A DNA stretch of 64,000 nt. Origin: Orthonyx spaldingii (Eukaryota > Chordata > Aves > Passeriformes > Orthonychidae). Under the pieces are notes generated by a model. It had not been told where the DNA came from. It saw nothing but the letters and a program-made list of their open reading frames with translations, and did not search any database. The stretch lies in NCBI GenBank assembly GCA_013397795.1, contig VZTJ01005984.1:1-64000 (forward strand), read 5' to 3'. Numbering within the stretch: position 1 is the first letter of the stretch; every line of letters starts with the position of its first letter. A program made the translations under genes and the position numbers. Below, in pieces: positions 1 through 10,504 of the stretch.

Positions 1-2060
1 GAGGAAATAAGAAAGCTACAGAGGAAGAATTTATTAAGCCTAGATCTGGATCTCCTTTTATGTTATGCAAATGACTAATAACAACCCTTCTTCATTACCA
101 CCTCAGTGCCTGGGCCAGGGTTATTAAGTCCCCCCTTCCCTTCCTTCAGTCTGCATCCATCAGGCTGCCACATTAGGCTGCAACATCATCGGAATTCATA
201 ACACCAGCCCAGGCTTGTACAGGGATATGAGGCTGCAAAATTAAAACCCAAGTTGCAGAATATGTTTTTTTGCCTGTTGTGAGAGAAGCAAGCTGAGGTA
301 TTTTGGGGCATGGTGTGTTGAGTAAGGCATGACAACACCTTGTTTACTTGTGATTATGAAAAACTTCACAACCACCATATAGTGGGGGGAAAAAAGTAAG
401 GGTTCATTTTCCTCACTGCTCTGTTCAGGTTACACATCCTGCTTTTCTTTTTTTATTTTCAGGTGTGGTTTCCACTGTGTATCATCCACATGTGCAATCA
501 TCCCCTCCAACTCCTTGCTCTGCTCTCATCCTGGAGCTAGCTACAGAGGGCTGGGATGTCTGTGACACTCACCAGGGCTGCTGGGACATACCTGAGAAGA
601 TGTCACTGCATTCCAAGTGATGTTTAGACGTTCACACTTGTAAGATGAATCTTATTTCTCCGAAAAATCTTTGCGTGGGTTGGAGATTTGTTTGGGGGTT
701 GTGTGAAATGCTGGAAGTTTAAAAGCAATAAGGACTTTTCATTATGTAAAGTCAACAGACTAAGAAAGTAGCCATCTCAGACTCGTTTGTTGCTGGGTAG
801 TTGGGTACAGTTCCCTGGGAGGCAGACGTGAATTAACTTTAAAGGTGTATCCCAGAACTAAAGCCCCTTTCTCTTCAGTCTGGGATGACCACACAACTGC
901 TGAAACTGAGTAAATGAGCTGAGGACAATAGTTGCTTCTCTGGCTTCTGTATGCTCTGAAAATATCAGCTGAATCAAGACCTGTAGGTGAGAAAAGTACA
1001 GGAAAATCTTTTATTGTGGATGTGGATGGGATTTTGTGTGGGTTAAACAGTAACTCTTCTGCATCTTTTGTGGATGGATCTAGCCCAACTGATCTGAAGT
1101 AGTATGTGCTGAGTGAAAAAATACATATCTGAGGGAGTTCCTGGCCATCATTTTATGGAAGAAAGGGGAAAAAAGGCATTCCTGTGAGTTTCATTTTCTT
1201 AGCAGGGGAAAGTTAGCAGTGTTGTTCCCAGAGCAATTCCAGGAACTATAATTATGCTTTTTTGTATCAAAGGTGAAGGATGTTAATACCTGACCTAGTC
1301 TCTGGGTAGTCGAGATATTCTGTCTTGGGAAATTGTCGCCTTCAGGCTGGCTGCTCTGACACAGCTAATGCAGAGCACAATTTTCTCCCACAGTGTAGTT
1401 GTAGCAACTTGCCGATGTTCACCCAAGGCAAGAGCAGTTTTCTCTGTTTTCATAGCCTTTAGGTCAGACTCTGGCCTGATCTAAAAAAAGTGCTAATGTA
1501 GATTCTTCAGAGCTCAGTCTGTGATTTCTGCTATATAGCATTAACTTCATAAAAAAAGTATTTGTATTCCAGCAAAACACATAATAAAAGTCATAATTTA
1601 GATACAGGGTCATTACCTGTAGTGAAGTCTGGGTTGGTGTGAACATCACCAGCTCCTGCTCCTTCTGATCTCATGTCCAGCTTTTCATTGTATCTCTGGG
1701 CAAGCCCCAGGTCTGCTGCAGAAAGAGCTTTGATGAGCACCAGTGGTCCCAGTGCAAGGACAGGCATGTGCTGGGGACTCTGCTGGTGCTGGGTCCTGAC
1801 AGGTGCTGGTGTGGTTTGAACCTCTGTTCAGGTATCTCACAGGTCACTGATAAGCAAAGCAAGTAAGGACTACAACGCTGCAGCCTGAAAATGAGAAATA
1901 GATGCTGGGTTCTAAAATATTATGAAACTAAACTAAACTATTTTCCCCCTTTAACAGCCAGAAATAAACTTCTTTGATGAGGGCGCAGCTACGATTCCTT
2001 CTGTATTGAAATAATTTCAGAAAAGTGCAACCAACTTCTAGAAAAGGCTTAAAACACAGG
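1..2060. other. Intergenic, nothing identified
   Basis: AT-rich unique-looking sequence. No coding exon, RNA gene or nameable repeat is seen; small open frames lack recognisable domains. Confidence 0.7.
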
Positions 2061-2084
2061 ATTTAATTAAACAAAGTTAAATAA

Positions 2085-2465
2085 CCTCCAGACCGAGCCA
2101 TCCTTCCTGCCCAGGGCTGTCGGATCGGCTGGGCTTTCCCGGCACCCAAAACCACATCTGGGGGCTCAGCACAATGGGGGCTGAACTCGGGAGTCCCCAG
2201 TTCGGGGACCACGGACATGCGTGGGTGGGTGGGATGGTGCCGGCTGGGCTCCCGGCAGCGAGTCCTCATTCCCTGCTGCGCAGCTCCATCTAGGGGCCGC
2301 TGCCTGCTCGGGAGCAGCCTGAGCCCAGCGGAAAGGGCGCTTGCTCTGGGCAGGGAGATGCCATGCCTGCAGGAGCCCCAGCCTGTGCCAGCCCTGGAGC
2401 TGCCCCCAGCCCTGCTCGGGAGCGGCGCGGGGAGAAGGACTTTGCCACCTGAAGTGCGCCAGTCC
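2085..2465. other. CpG-rich block of unknown function
   Basis: This segment of about 380 bp is GC-rich with roughly two dozen CpG, in contrast to the CpG-poor flanks. It contains the repeated phrase GCTCGGGAGC (near 2306 and 2416). Open frames occur on both strands but none resembles a known protein. It could be an orphan CpG island or promoter, or an old GC-rich repeat. The CR1 3' end begins about 150 bp to the right. Confidence 0.5.
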
Positions 2466-2610
2466 TGGCACCAGCATGAATTGAGCCTGGGAAGCACAAA
2501 CAGGATACGGTGTTTTGGGCAGGGAGAAGTGACTCCTCATCGCAATGGCACTGGACACAAAGCATCCATTTTTCATCAGGTCTCTTCTCGGTCTTTACCT
2601 GAGTAAACTT

Positions 2611-2806
2611 GTTCAGTGAAAGGGTGGTCAAGCATTGGAACAGGCTGCCCCGGAAAGTGATGGAATTACCATCCCTGAAAGAGTTTAAAAAATGTGCAGA
2701 TGTAGTGCTTGGGGGCACGGTTTAGTGATGGACCTGGCAGTGTTGGGTTAATGGTTGAACTTGCTGATCTTGGGGCTTTTTCTATTTTAATGATTTTATG
2801 ATTCTA
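2611..2806 (+). mobile_element. CR1 LINE 3' end
   Basis: This runs from GGGTGGTCAAGCATTGGAAC through CAGGCTGCC, GATGGACCTGG and GCTGATCTTGG to the terminal ATGATTTTATGATTCTA, the signature tail of CR1. It is 5'-truncated, as nearly all CR1 copies are, with no reverse transcriptase part. Divergence from the usual consensus is moderate. Confidence 0.88.
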
Positions 2807-5800
2807 AATTAACTCAGGCTTACCTCAAGTTAAGCCTCATTTGGTGTGATTCACTCTGGTTCCCTGATCCTCATCCCTGTGGTGAAAGGGGCTGTGAAAT
2901 CCAGGGGCTGGGAAGCAGGCTCAACGGCACTTGCAGTTCCCCCTCAGTGGAGGTATTGCTTACAGGGAGGAACGGGACAGAGGCGGCTGGACTCAGGGAG
3001 CACAGCACCAGGCACCTCTGGTCTCTGAGCTCCAGCTGAGGTGGAGCTTTGCTGCCTTCAGGGCCACTTCTCTTGCAGGCATTAGTGACCTACAGTTAAA
3101 CAGAGCGAGGCTTGGGATGCTGACAGGGCAAGTCTCTGGTATGGTTTTCTTTGTTGAACTACTTAGAAAGGACTTTAGTGAGGTTTGCGGAGAAGGACCT
3201 TGTTCTCCAGCTCCTCAGGAGGCTTTGTGTTGCTCGTGTCCCATGAAGCCTCTCAGCTGGGAGGAAAACATATGAACAATGTTGGGCTCTGGGAGGGAGT
3301 GGGACATTGCAGCCTTCACAGGTGGCATGAAAGGGGTTCAAAAAAGGCAGACCCTGTGGTATTATGCATTATCTTTTATAGAAAGGTAAACCTAAAACTG
3401 TGAGTGAAGGCACTCTGCTCCAGGCTTGCTGGAGAGTTGATGAGTGGTAATATGATCAAAGACTAATTGCCTTTAAATAAGAGGAAAACCAGCTCCAGGT
3501 CAGCTGACAGGGAACATGCTGGCTCTGTCTGATGCATATTCAGAAGTACATAATCAGCAGAGAGAGTCTGCACATAAAGTCAAGACTCGTAAGTATTTGC
3601 TAGTTAATGTTCCCAGGGGAAAGATCACAGTTTTGCCATAGCAGTGAAATAACACCCTAATCATTAACTGAGTTTACAGGCAATCACAGTTGCATCATAC
3701 TTACCCATTTTTCAATACATCAGAATAATTTTGAGGGGGTCCTTCTAAGCTGAAGAAGAATTGGCCAGAAAAGAGACCTTTTCTGCTCTGTATGCAAGTC
3801 ATCCAGTCTTAACACGACATTTCATTAAAGGCCAAATTCCTACTAACCTCAGCAGCAACAGTAACAAGCAAAGGAAACACCAGCAAATGAATCACCTTCT
3901 AGCGAGAAACAGTCAGTGAGATCCAATGAAATGTGAATGTTATTTATTTAAAGATTGATTGCCATATCATTGGTGGATGCCAGTGAAACAGGAACATCTG
4001 TCACCTGGCCTGGAGCTAATGCTCCCATTCCCATGTCCTGACCTTCATGTAATCAGTGTATGACATCTGCTGCAGCCTTGAAGCAAAGCTTTTAGTGTTT
4101 TATATTTTCCAGCATGCTTAATTAGCAACTTTAATAATTGTCTGTATATGTCACCATGAGGGGATGATAGAGCAGAAACCTGTCACGCAGCACCAAATGG
4201 ATAGGGGCTGCCACTACTACTGAAGCAGCTAGTTCAGTTCTGAATGAGGGAGAAGAAGGCAATGCAATCCTTTGGTGTAATGGTGAAAGGCCTGACAGAG
4301 GGAATGTGGTGTTTTCTCATTTTCACATGGAGAACAAGAATGTGTGCCTGTGTGGGAAGGGAAGTCATGGGGCAGAGACATGAGGTAGTGGAAAGTTATG
4401 ACAGTGGAAAGCAAATAGAGTCCTGCCCAGACTTCTGCACCTCCAGGTCCTCCAAGGCTCTCTGTTCTTCAGCAGCTTCTCAAAACACACAAGTCTCTAC
4501 ATGCAGACCAATTACAGAGGAGCACTAATGTGTTTGCCTGCCTGCTGAAAAGACTAGAGATAATGAGAAGTCATCATCTGAAAGGAGGGGGCCATCCTGT
4601 TGAAAGGAAAGGCTGAGAAACACTGGTGTCTGCAGCTCACAGGGTGCTTTGCCCCATTCATGTCTCCCTGTGACTGCATCCCATCCAGCTACGGTCTGTG
4701 AAGCAGGGTCCTTCACTGCCTTCTAGAGAGCTGCTCCAAGGATCCTTATCTGTCCCTATGTTCACCAAGGGGTCTTCAGTAGCAGGCTTGAGTTTTTTGT
4801 CTTTTCTTTGCTAGTTTATGTAAAAAATCAGGAAAAAAAAATTAAGTCTAGATCCTGCAAACTTCCAAAAGCTTCAGCTGTTTTCCCATGTCAGTTTTAA
4901 AGGCCATATCTTGTGTTCCTGGTGAGGTCTCAGAGGAGCTTCAGGCAGGGTTTCCACATGCCTAAGAAGAGGATCACTGGTTCTGGTATGCAGAGGAAGT
5001 GGTGACTTTTTCCCATCTTTTTGATATCTCCAGATAAAAAAATCCCCAAAGCTCCAGATTTTCATGTTCCCTATGCTTCCTCTGGTTAAAGACAAAACAG
5101 ATGCATATTTGCATTTTTAAGGTGTAGAAATGAACCATCCTCACAGATATTTGAATTACACAGTTGTACAGTGACTGCTGCTCAGTGACACATGCTGCAC
5201 TCTCCTTTTTCCTGGAGGAAAGCTGTCATATGCGCTTTGGATATAGCAAAGTGCTTCCCTAAGAGCCTTCCCTGAGTGAGGAAATGCTGTTCATTCACTC
5301 TGCAGCATCTTCTGGTGGCTTGTTCCTCCTTGTGCCTAACACGAAAGCTGGGCAAAGAGAAAAGCCTGACTTGTACCCCTCCATCCTTCTTGGTGGAGAA
5401 AATATGAAGCGTGTTGTTTAGTAAATTTATATATTCATGGTGTCCTTTGAGCAGTGTTCATTCACCTGAAAGTCAAACTAAGATTCTGGCTGGATTCAAA
5501 TGTCTTTTGGCTGGGTACTGGATCCAAACAAATAACTCCTGTCACTGTAGCTGACCTTGGAGAATATTATTAGTTAGTTAAGATGCCAGATGCAAGGACA
5601 GAACTGAAGCCACAGTGTCAGTTAAAATTTAGCTACTCTATTAATTAAGTCTGGCTTACATCTTAAGCTTCTGGCATCCTGTATGGCTGTATGAGCATTA
5701 CCATTCATTTTACTGAAGAATGCAAATAACATAATTATCATACTGATGGATGGCTTAGTATATAATGGGATGGTGGAGAAGCTGGTAATTTTATAAAAGT

Positions 5801-7551
5801 GTATAAATTTTGTTGTGTGGATGGCCCAGTGTGCTGGATCTCTGCAAAGCTTTCCAGGACACAGGATGCACAGGGGCTATTTTTTGTGTCAGCTGCAATG
5901 AAAATAAAATAGAGATTTTTCAGGAGTGGTGAGAAGGGGAAGCACTTTTGATGCAACTGATGTTGTGACGCTCATCAGAAATTCTTCACTTTTAGGACTG
6001 TTTCAAAAATGAATGACAGGTTTTTAAATCCTCCCACACAAAGCAATCATATAGTAGTATCACTAATTGTTGTAATATAGTATTATTTACCTGCCAAGCA
6101 CTGTCTTTCTTATCACTGGTATAAAGTACATGTGTATGTATGTGTTCGTATCTATCAATCTTCTGTCTGAACCAATCTTCTGTCTTTCTGCTTTCTGCTT
6201 TCTGTGTGCAAACAGCATCACCCTGTTGTCATCTGATCCCAGGTGCTGGGGAAGGCTATAATGTAACCACTTGGCCAACCTGACTGCCAGGCAGCAGAAA
6301 CATCTTCTACAACAGAAGGAAAGCCACATGGGCATGGCCGTAATGGTGCCCCTGCAAAGGACCCTTTCCCTCTTATTCTCCGCTAATATTGATCTGAAAG
6401 CCAAAGGGGAACACTTCACACTAGGCTCTTCCAAAGAACAGAGGAATGCTTCACACCAGCCCCTACTGAAGAACTTACTGGAGACCCAAGTTTCTTCCTG
6501 CTTCTTCTCACCTGCAAGCAAGGAACACCTGCAATTCTGCTGCTGAGGGCATCTTTTGAAGGAAAAGGGCTGTCATCCCAGAGCTAGTAAGCATAAAGTA
6601 TTGCAGTTGCATAAAACATCCTTTTTATGAGCAGACAGTATTCAAGACATAAAACCCATAGATGTTTCTGTACTCTGTGAAATGTGTCTTTAGATCTGTC
6701 CAGGGAACAACAGCTTTTCCCGTTTATTTGTATGGGTGGAGTTGAAGAACACATTCAATGTTTATCACACAATCCCCTGCTATTGTGACTGAGGTATCAC
6801 TCTTCCCCTACTACTCTCAGTACACTGAGCCCTGGTTTAGAGGTTAATGTGCCAACCCCAAAACCTGCTCTGCTGATACAAGTTATTTTCTGGTTGCATT
6901 TGCTCTAGCTACTCTCTTGCTTCCAGTGGTGCCTGTGAACTCAGCAAGAGAACAGGGCCTTTTTTCTGTCACCTGCTGAGATCTGGTGCTGCTCAGTTGT
7001 CCCTAAGTGGTGCCTGCAGAGCGTTGGCTGCTGCAGGACAAATCCACTCCAGGAGCAAGCTGGAAAAAGGGGAATGGGGATGGTGGCAGGTAGAGCTCAG
7101 GCCTGTGCCTCAGCCCTAATTGGTTTTCTAGTACAGGTTCAGGTAAATTCCTTAGAGAGTCAGATAAGGAAGATAAACACCTAACACAGAATAAATGCAG
7201 AAGACACCACATAACCCCAGATGAACGGCTTAGTGCTTCTGTGTTTGGATGTAAAAGTAGAAGCATCTCCAGGTTTTCATGGTTTTCCTGGGCTCTTAGA
7301 GCAGTCCAACAGTTCTGTCTTTGTTGAATATTTTTTTCTTACAAAATTTCTTTTGTTAGCTAGAAAATAATCTCCCCTTTGTGACAAAACCCTTCTGGCT
7401 AAGGCGGAAAGTGTTTGTGGTCTGCCTCAACGAAACAATAATGTGAAATTTTATCTAATAATATAGTGTGAAATTAGTCAGGTGTGACTTTTTTGCCCAT
7501 GTGATCAACTTGCAATCAAGAAACAGGTTCTCAGCAAATGAACAGGTAGAA
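2807..7551. other. Intergenic, possible regulatory segments
   Basis: No gene is seen. Segments near 3440-3760 and 3930-4150 are AT-rich and motif-dense (TCF/LEF-like GATCAAAG at 3454, several TAATT and ATTA homeodomain-type cores), which is compatible with old enhancers but not proof. Near 6155-6205 a CTTTCTG-type motif is imperfectly repeated. Minus-strand open frames near 6.1-6.5 kb show no known domain. Confidence 0.6.
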
Positions 7552-7909
7552 TTTCTCTAAATTTAATTGTTGTTGTACTCTTTTATCCTGCTATAGTGGC
7601 AATAAATTAGAGATTTATCCACAGTCCCCCCACCCCCTTTTTCTGTCCCAAAAAGAGAGTTACACTTATGGAAAAAGAATAAGTATAGGCACTATAATGT
7701 CTCAGCAGCTGGGGGTAATGAGCTGAGTGTTAGTCCATCCATCAGAAGATCTTGAAGATAATGCTTTGATCCACAACAACATTCCCGGAGAGAAAAGAGG
7801 CACTGCCTGAGTCTCTGCACAGCCAGAGCCTGATGTTGGTTTGTTGTTTCTGTACTTCGGAGTGGGAAGTACAGAAGGTACTTAGGTAAAAAGTGCAATG
7901 AAAACAGCC
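7552..7909. repeat. Interspersed repeat, copy A
   Basis: The core 7689-7909 is about 85-90% identical by eye to 19287-19501, including a long stretch at 7758-7834 (TAATGCTTTGATCCACAACA onward) with no visible change. Its left part (TTCTCTAAATTTAATTG through GTTACACTTATGG, 7552-7671) matches copy B at 16432. Relative to copies B and C it lacks about 250 bp after GTTACACTTATG. The element's class and orientation are not known to me; no terminal repeats or coding region were identified. Confidence 0.75.
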
Positions 7910-8216
7910 CATGAACGGTGGAATGAGGTCATGTCTAGGGAGTTCAAACAATGTAAAGAGTTCACTGGTTAGACACCCCACTGAAACTTCTGTCATGCCT
8001 TACCAATACTAAGATTTCTTCTGTTTCAAGAGCTTTGTTATGGTCTCCTTAGGCTGTGACTTTCCTTTCATGTATTGGATGTTCTTGTTAATGTCAAAGC
8101 TAATTGTCGTGGCTGTTTATAAATTGTTTAATGGCCACTGTATTAGAGTTTAAATAATTCTGTATGGGATTGGGTTTTGTGGCAAGGTTTTGGTGATGGA
8201 GGCTATAGGTTGAGAA

Positions 8217-8222
8217 GATACC
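8217..8222. repeat. Left target-site duplication GATACC
   Basis: This is a six-base direct repeat immediately left of the inner LTR, identical to the right copy. Confidence 0.85.
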
Positions 8223-8638
8223 TGTATCTTTGCTATTTCGTCTCTGGACTACTCTGGACCACCGAATCCAGCCCTCAGTAGCTCCTTATTCCAGGAGCTC
8301 TGGTCCAGGGCAGAACGGTGGTAGCTGTTTGCCGGTAAAGACAGACGGACCACTTGCGTATATATCAGCGTTCTTTATTTTCCCTCATGGAGGAAAAAGG
8401 ATCGTGCATAGAACAAGCTGTGAGATGGGGAACCTGGCAAGAGTGGTCCAGCTCGTCTCTCGCCCGGATCTCTTATGCCCTCTGTCGGGGGAGGGCAAGG
8501 CGGGAGACGAGCCAACGGGCAAATGACTGACCAGTGACATCTGGCCAGTCCTGGGTGAACAGGGGAGGGACAGGTGCAAAGCAGCGCTATGACTGGTCAG
8601 ACCACCCGTGGATTCTCAGTGGTCTGCCCACTGCTACA
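8223..8638 (-). mobile_element. Inner solo LTR (416 bp) with 6-bp target-site duplication
   Basis: The element starts TGTATC and ends GCTACA, with the TG...CA ends typical of retroviral LTRs. It is flanked by GATACC on both sides (8217-8222 and 8639-8644). On the minus strand it has the expected order: a TATA-like CATAAGAG near 8475, then AATAAA (complement of TTTATT at 8374-8379) about 100 nt later, then a U5-like stretch to the end. A 6-bp duplication is usual for class II (ERVK-like) elements. No internal proviral sequence is present, so it is a solo LTR formed by LTR-LTR recombination. CpG is well retained, which suggests a fairly recent insertion. Confidence 0.85.
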
Positions 8639-8644
8639 GATACC
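8639..8644. repeat. Right target-site duplication GATACC
   Basis: This is a six-base direct repeat immediately right of the inner LTR, identical to the left copy. Confidence 0.85.
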
Positions 8645-8760
8645 AGAAACTTCCCCTTTGTCAGACAAAGTCAATGCCACCTTGCAACAAGACAAACCCA
8701 CCACTGGTCAAGTATGAGGCCATCAGAAACACTAACCCTATAACTCTCCATCTTCACAAA

Positions 8761-10011
8761 AACCTGCATTTTCCACAGCTAATTATAGCCCAAACAGCAG
8801 TGGGAAGGGGATATCGTTCTTGTGCATCTGTGCTAACATACACTACTTTTTGGAAAAGTAACCCCCCCAAACTTGCAAAAAAATTTGACACTACTCACTT
8901 TGCAGTCAGCACTGTTTGTTTGGGCAGGGGTATACAATGACACATACTGGTTAAACTACATGTAACATGTGAGACTTTGTTTACATTTGCCTCCACAGAA
9001 AAAGTGCCTCTTTCCTTCAGTAACTAGAGTTTCACCTGAAATTGTAAGTATTGGTTGATTTATACCAGCTGTGTGAATGAAGCCTTTCTCACTCTGTTTA
9101 TGTAGGTGCCACAGGTATTACACAATGCATGTAGAAGGCAGCCACTTCCATCTGTAGACCTGTGTTTCCATTGAAAAATGATAGCAATAGTAGAGAGAGG
9201 TGAAAATTACACCGTGAGACTTCCAAGCTCCATTAGTTAATAGGGGTGTCTAAGCTCTTTGCTCTAACTTATCCTGGGATGTGCAATAAGAGGGAATACA
9301 GTCCTATGATGCCTAGATAATGCTTTCTTTGCCAACCCAAGCATTAATGTCATTGTGTTCTATTCCCACAGAAGGTGGGTGGCCAACTATGTAACATCCT
9401 CTGTGCTTGTTGGGCTTTCAGCCTGGACTGTCACGAAGAATTCTAAACAGAGTTAACCAATCCATCATTTCACCTTTCATGAAACATCTTTTTTGGGGTG
9501 TAGAGGTTCACAGAACAGATAAATAAAGTACTTATTTATATATCATCCTTTTTGATACATTACCATGGAAACATGTCATGAAAAAAAATACTCTCAAGCA
9601 GGTGGTTTTGTTTTTAAATACTGTCTCTTCAGCTTTCACCTTTCCAGCTCTGCTGCTGTTGGGGGATTGGAATCTCTTTCTCCATCTGCCACAAGATGGT
9701 ATTGCTTTAGCAGCCACCTTTCTGCCTCTTCTCTTGAGATATAGACCCCCAGAAAATCAGGGGCTGCCTGTACTTTTTATATTCTTCAAGTATCTCCTTG
9801 CAAATGTTGTTGAGGACAAAGTCTTAGAATGGCAGATATTTAGCCCCAGAATTGGCAGCTTCTTGTGCTTGCAGCACAGTTTCTGCTTAAGGGCAAGTTT
9901 TACATTTGCTCTATAATCCAGAAGATAAGACAGGTCTGTGGCCTGCCTGTGTCTTAGGTTACAATGTAAGATGTCACTAAAGGTATGTATTTTATTTCCA
10001 TGTTCACAAGC
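8761..10011. other. Intergenic, nothing identified
   Basis: Between the nested LTR and the plus-strand LTR I see no gene. Sequence up to about 8830 may be eroded remains of the outer LTR. Confidence 0.6.
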
Positions 10012-10504
10012 TGTTAAAACTGTGGGGCAGTGTTCTTTATCTCTTCCATGACTCATCCCTGGTTAAGTCCCTCTGGGGCCTATCTCTGTTAACAGGCCAT
10101 CAAGTCTCACTGCATGACTCATAAAATTACATCATCCCATTGTGAAATGCTCCTCCCAGGGGGAGGAACCAAGCACTCTGTCCTGGATCTAATCTGAGGT
10201 TTGGAACACCACAAATAGGACTACCCACTGGATTCCCAGAGAAGAGCTCCATAATCACCACTGGACCTCCAGAAAAGGACCAGATCTTTCTACATGATCA
10301 CTTCTTTGACAGCACTACATCTATCACTCCAACAAGGCCTAGCCACCATTTAATCGGACTGCTACCACCACCCTGACCGACAAGGTGTCAGGTTGTATCC
10401 TGACTCTGTCAGTGTTTCTGTGCTATTGCATTTATATTTAATATTCCTATTAAATTGTAGTTCTGACTTGGAATGTCCCACTGGTTTGTTTTCAAACTAG
10501 TACA
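10012..10504 (+). mobile_element. Avian ERV LTR, plus strand, degraded
   Basis: Several blocks are ones I recognise in songbird ERVL-like LTRs: a hairpin-like CTCCTCCCAGGGGGAGG near 10150, TCTGTCCTGGATCTAATCTG near 10177-10196, and CCCTGACCGACAAGGTGTCA near 10371-10390 followed by CTGACTCTGTCAGTG. An ATTAAA at 10449-10454 sits where the poly(A) signal belongs. The right end TACA at 10504 looks terminal; the left end is approximate. No matching flanking duplication was found. There is no internal coding region, so it is a solo LTR or a remnant. Confidence 0.65.

Larger units (their letters stand above)
8161..8760 (-). mobile_element. Outer avian ERV LTR fragment, interrupted by a second LTR
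   Basis: The flanks 8161-8222 and 8645 to about 8760 together read as the 3' end of a long avian LTR on the minus strand. The + strand begins TGTATGGGATTGGG, then GGCAAGGTTTTGG; after the interruption it continues with TTGTCAGACAAAGTCAATGCC and CCACCACTGGTCAAG. I recognise this order from songbird ERV LTRs from memory, without a search. The right end is vague, and the 5' part of the LTR is absent. No ERV coding region adjoins it. Confidence 0.65.

Noticed and set aside
6087..6521. 144-codon minus-strand frame
   Set aside because: It overlaps an opposite-strand frame, has no known motif and begins in low-complexity sequence.
7692..7898. Minus-strand frame shared with 19232-19711 that might suggest a conserved small protein
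   Set aside because: The similarity is at the DNA level, in a duplicated repeat; the frames end differently and no protein family is recognised.
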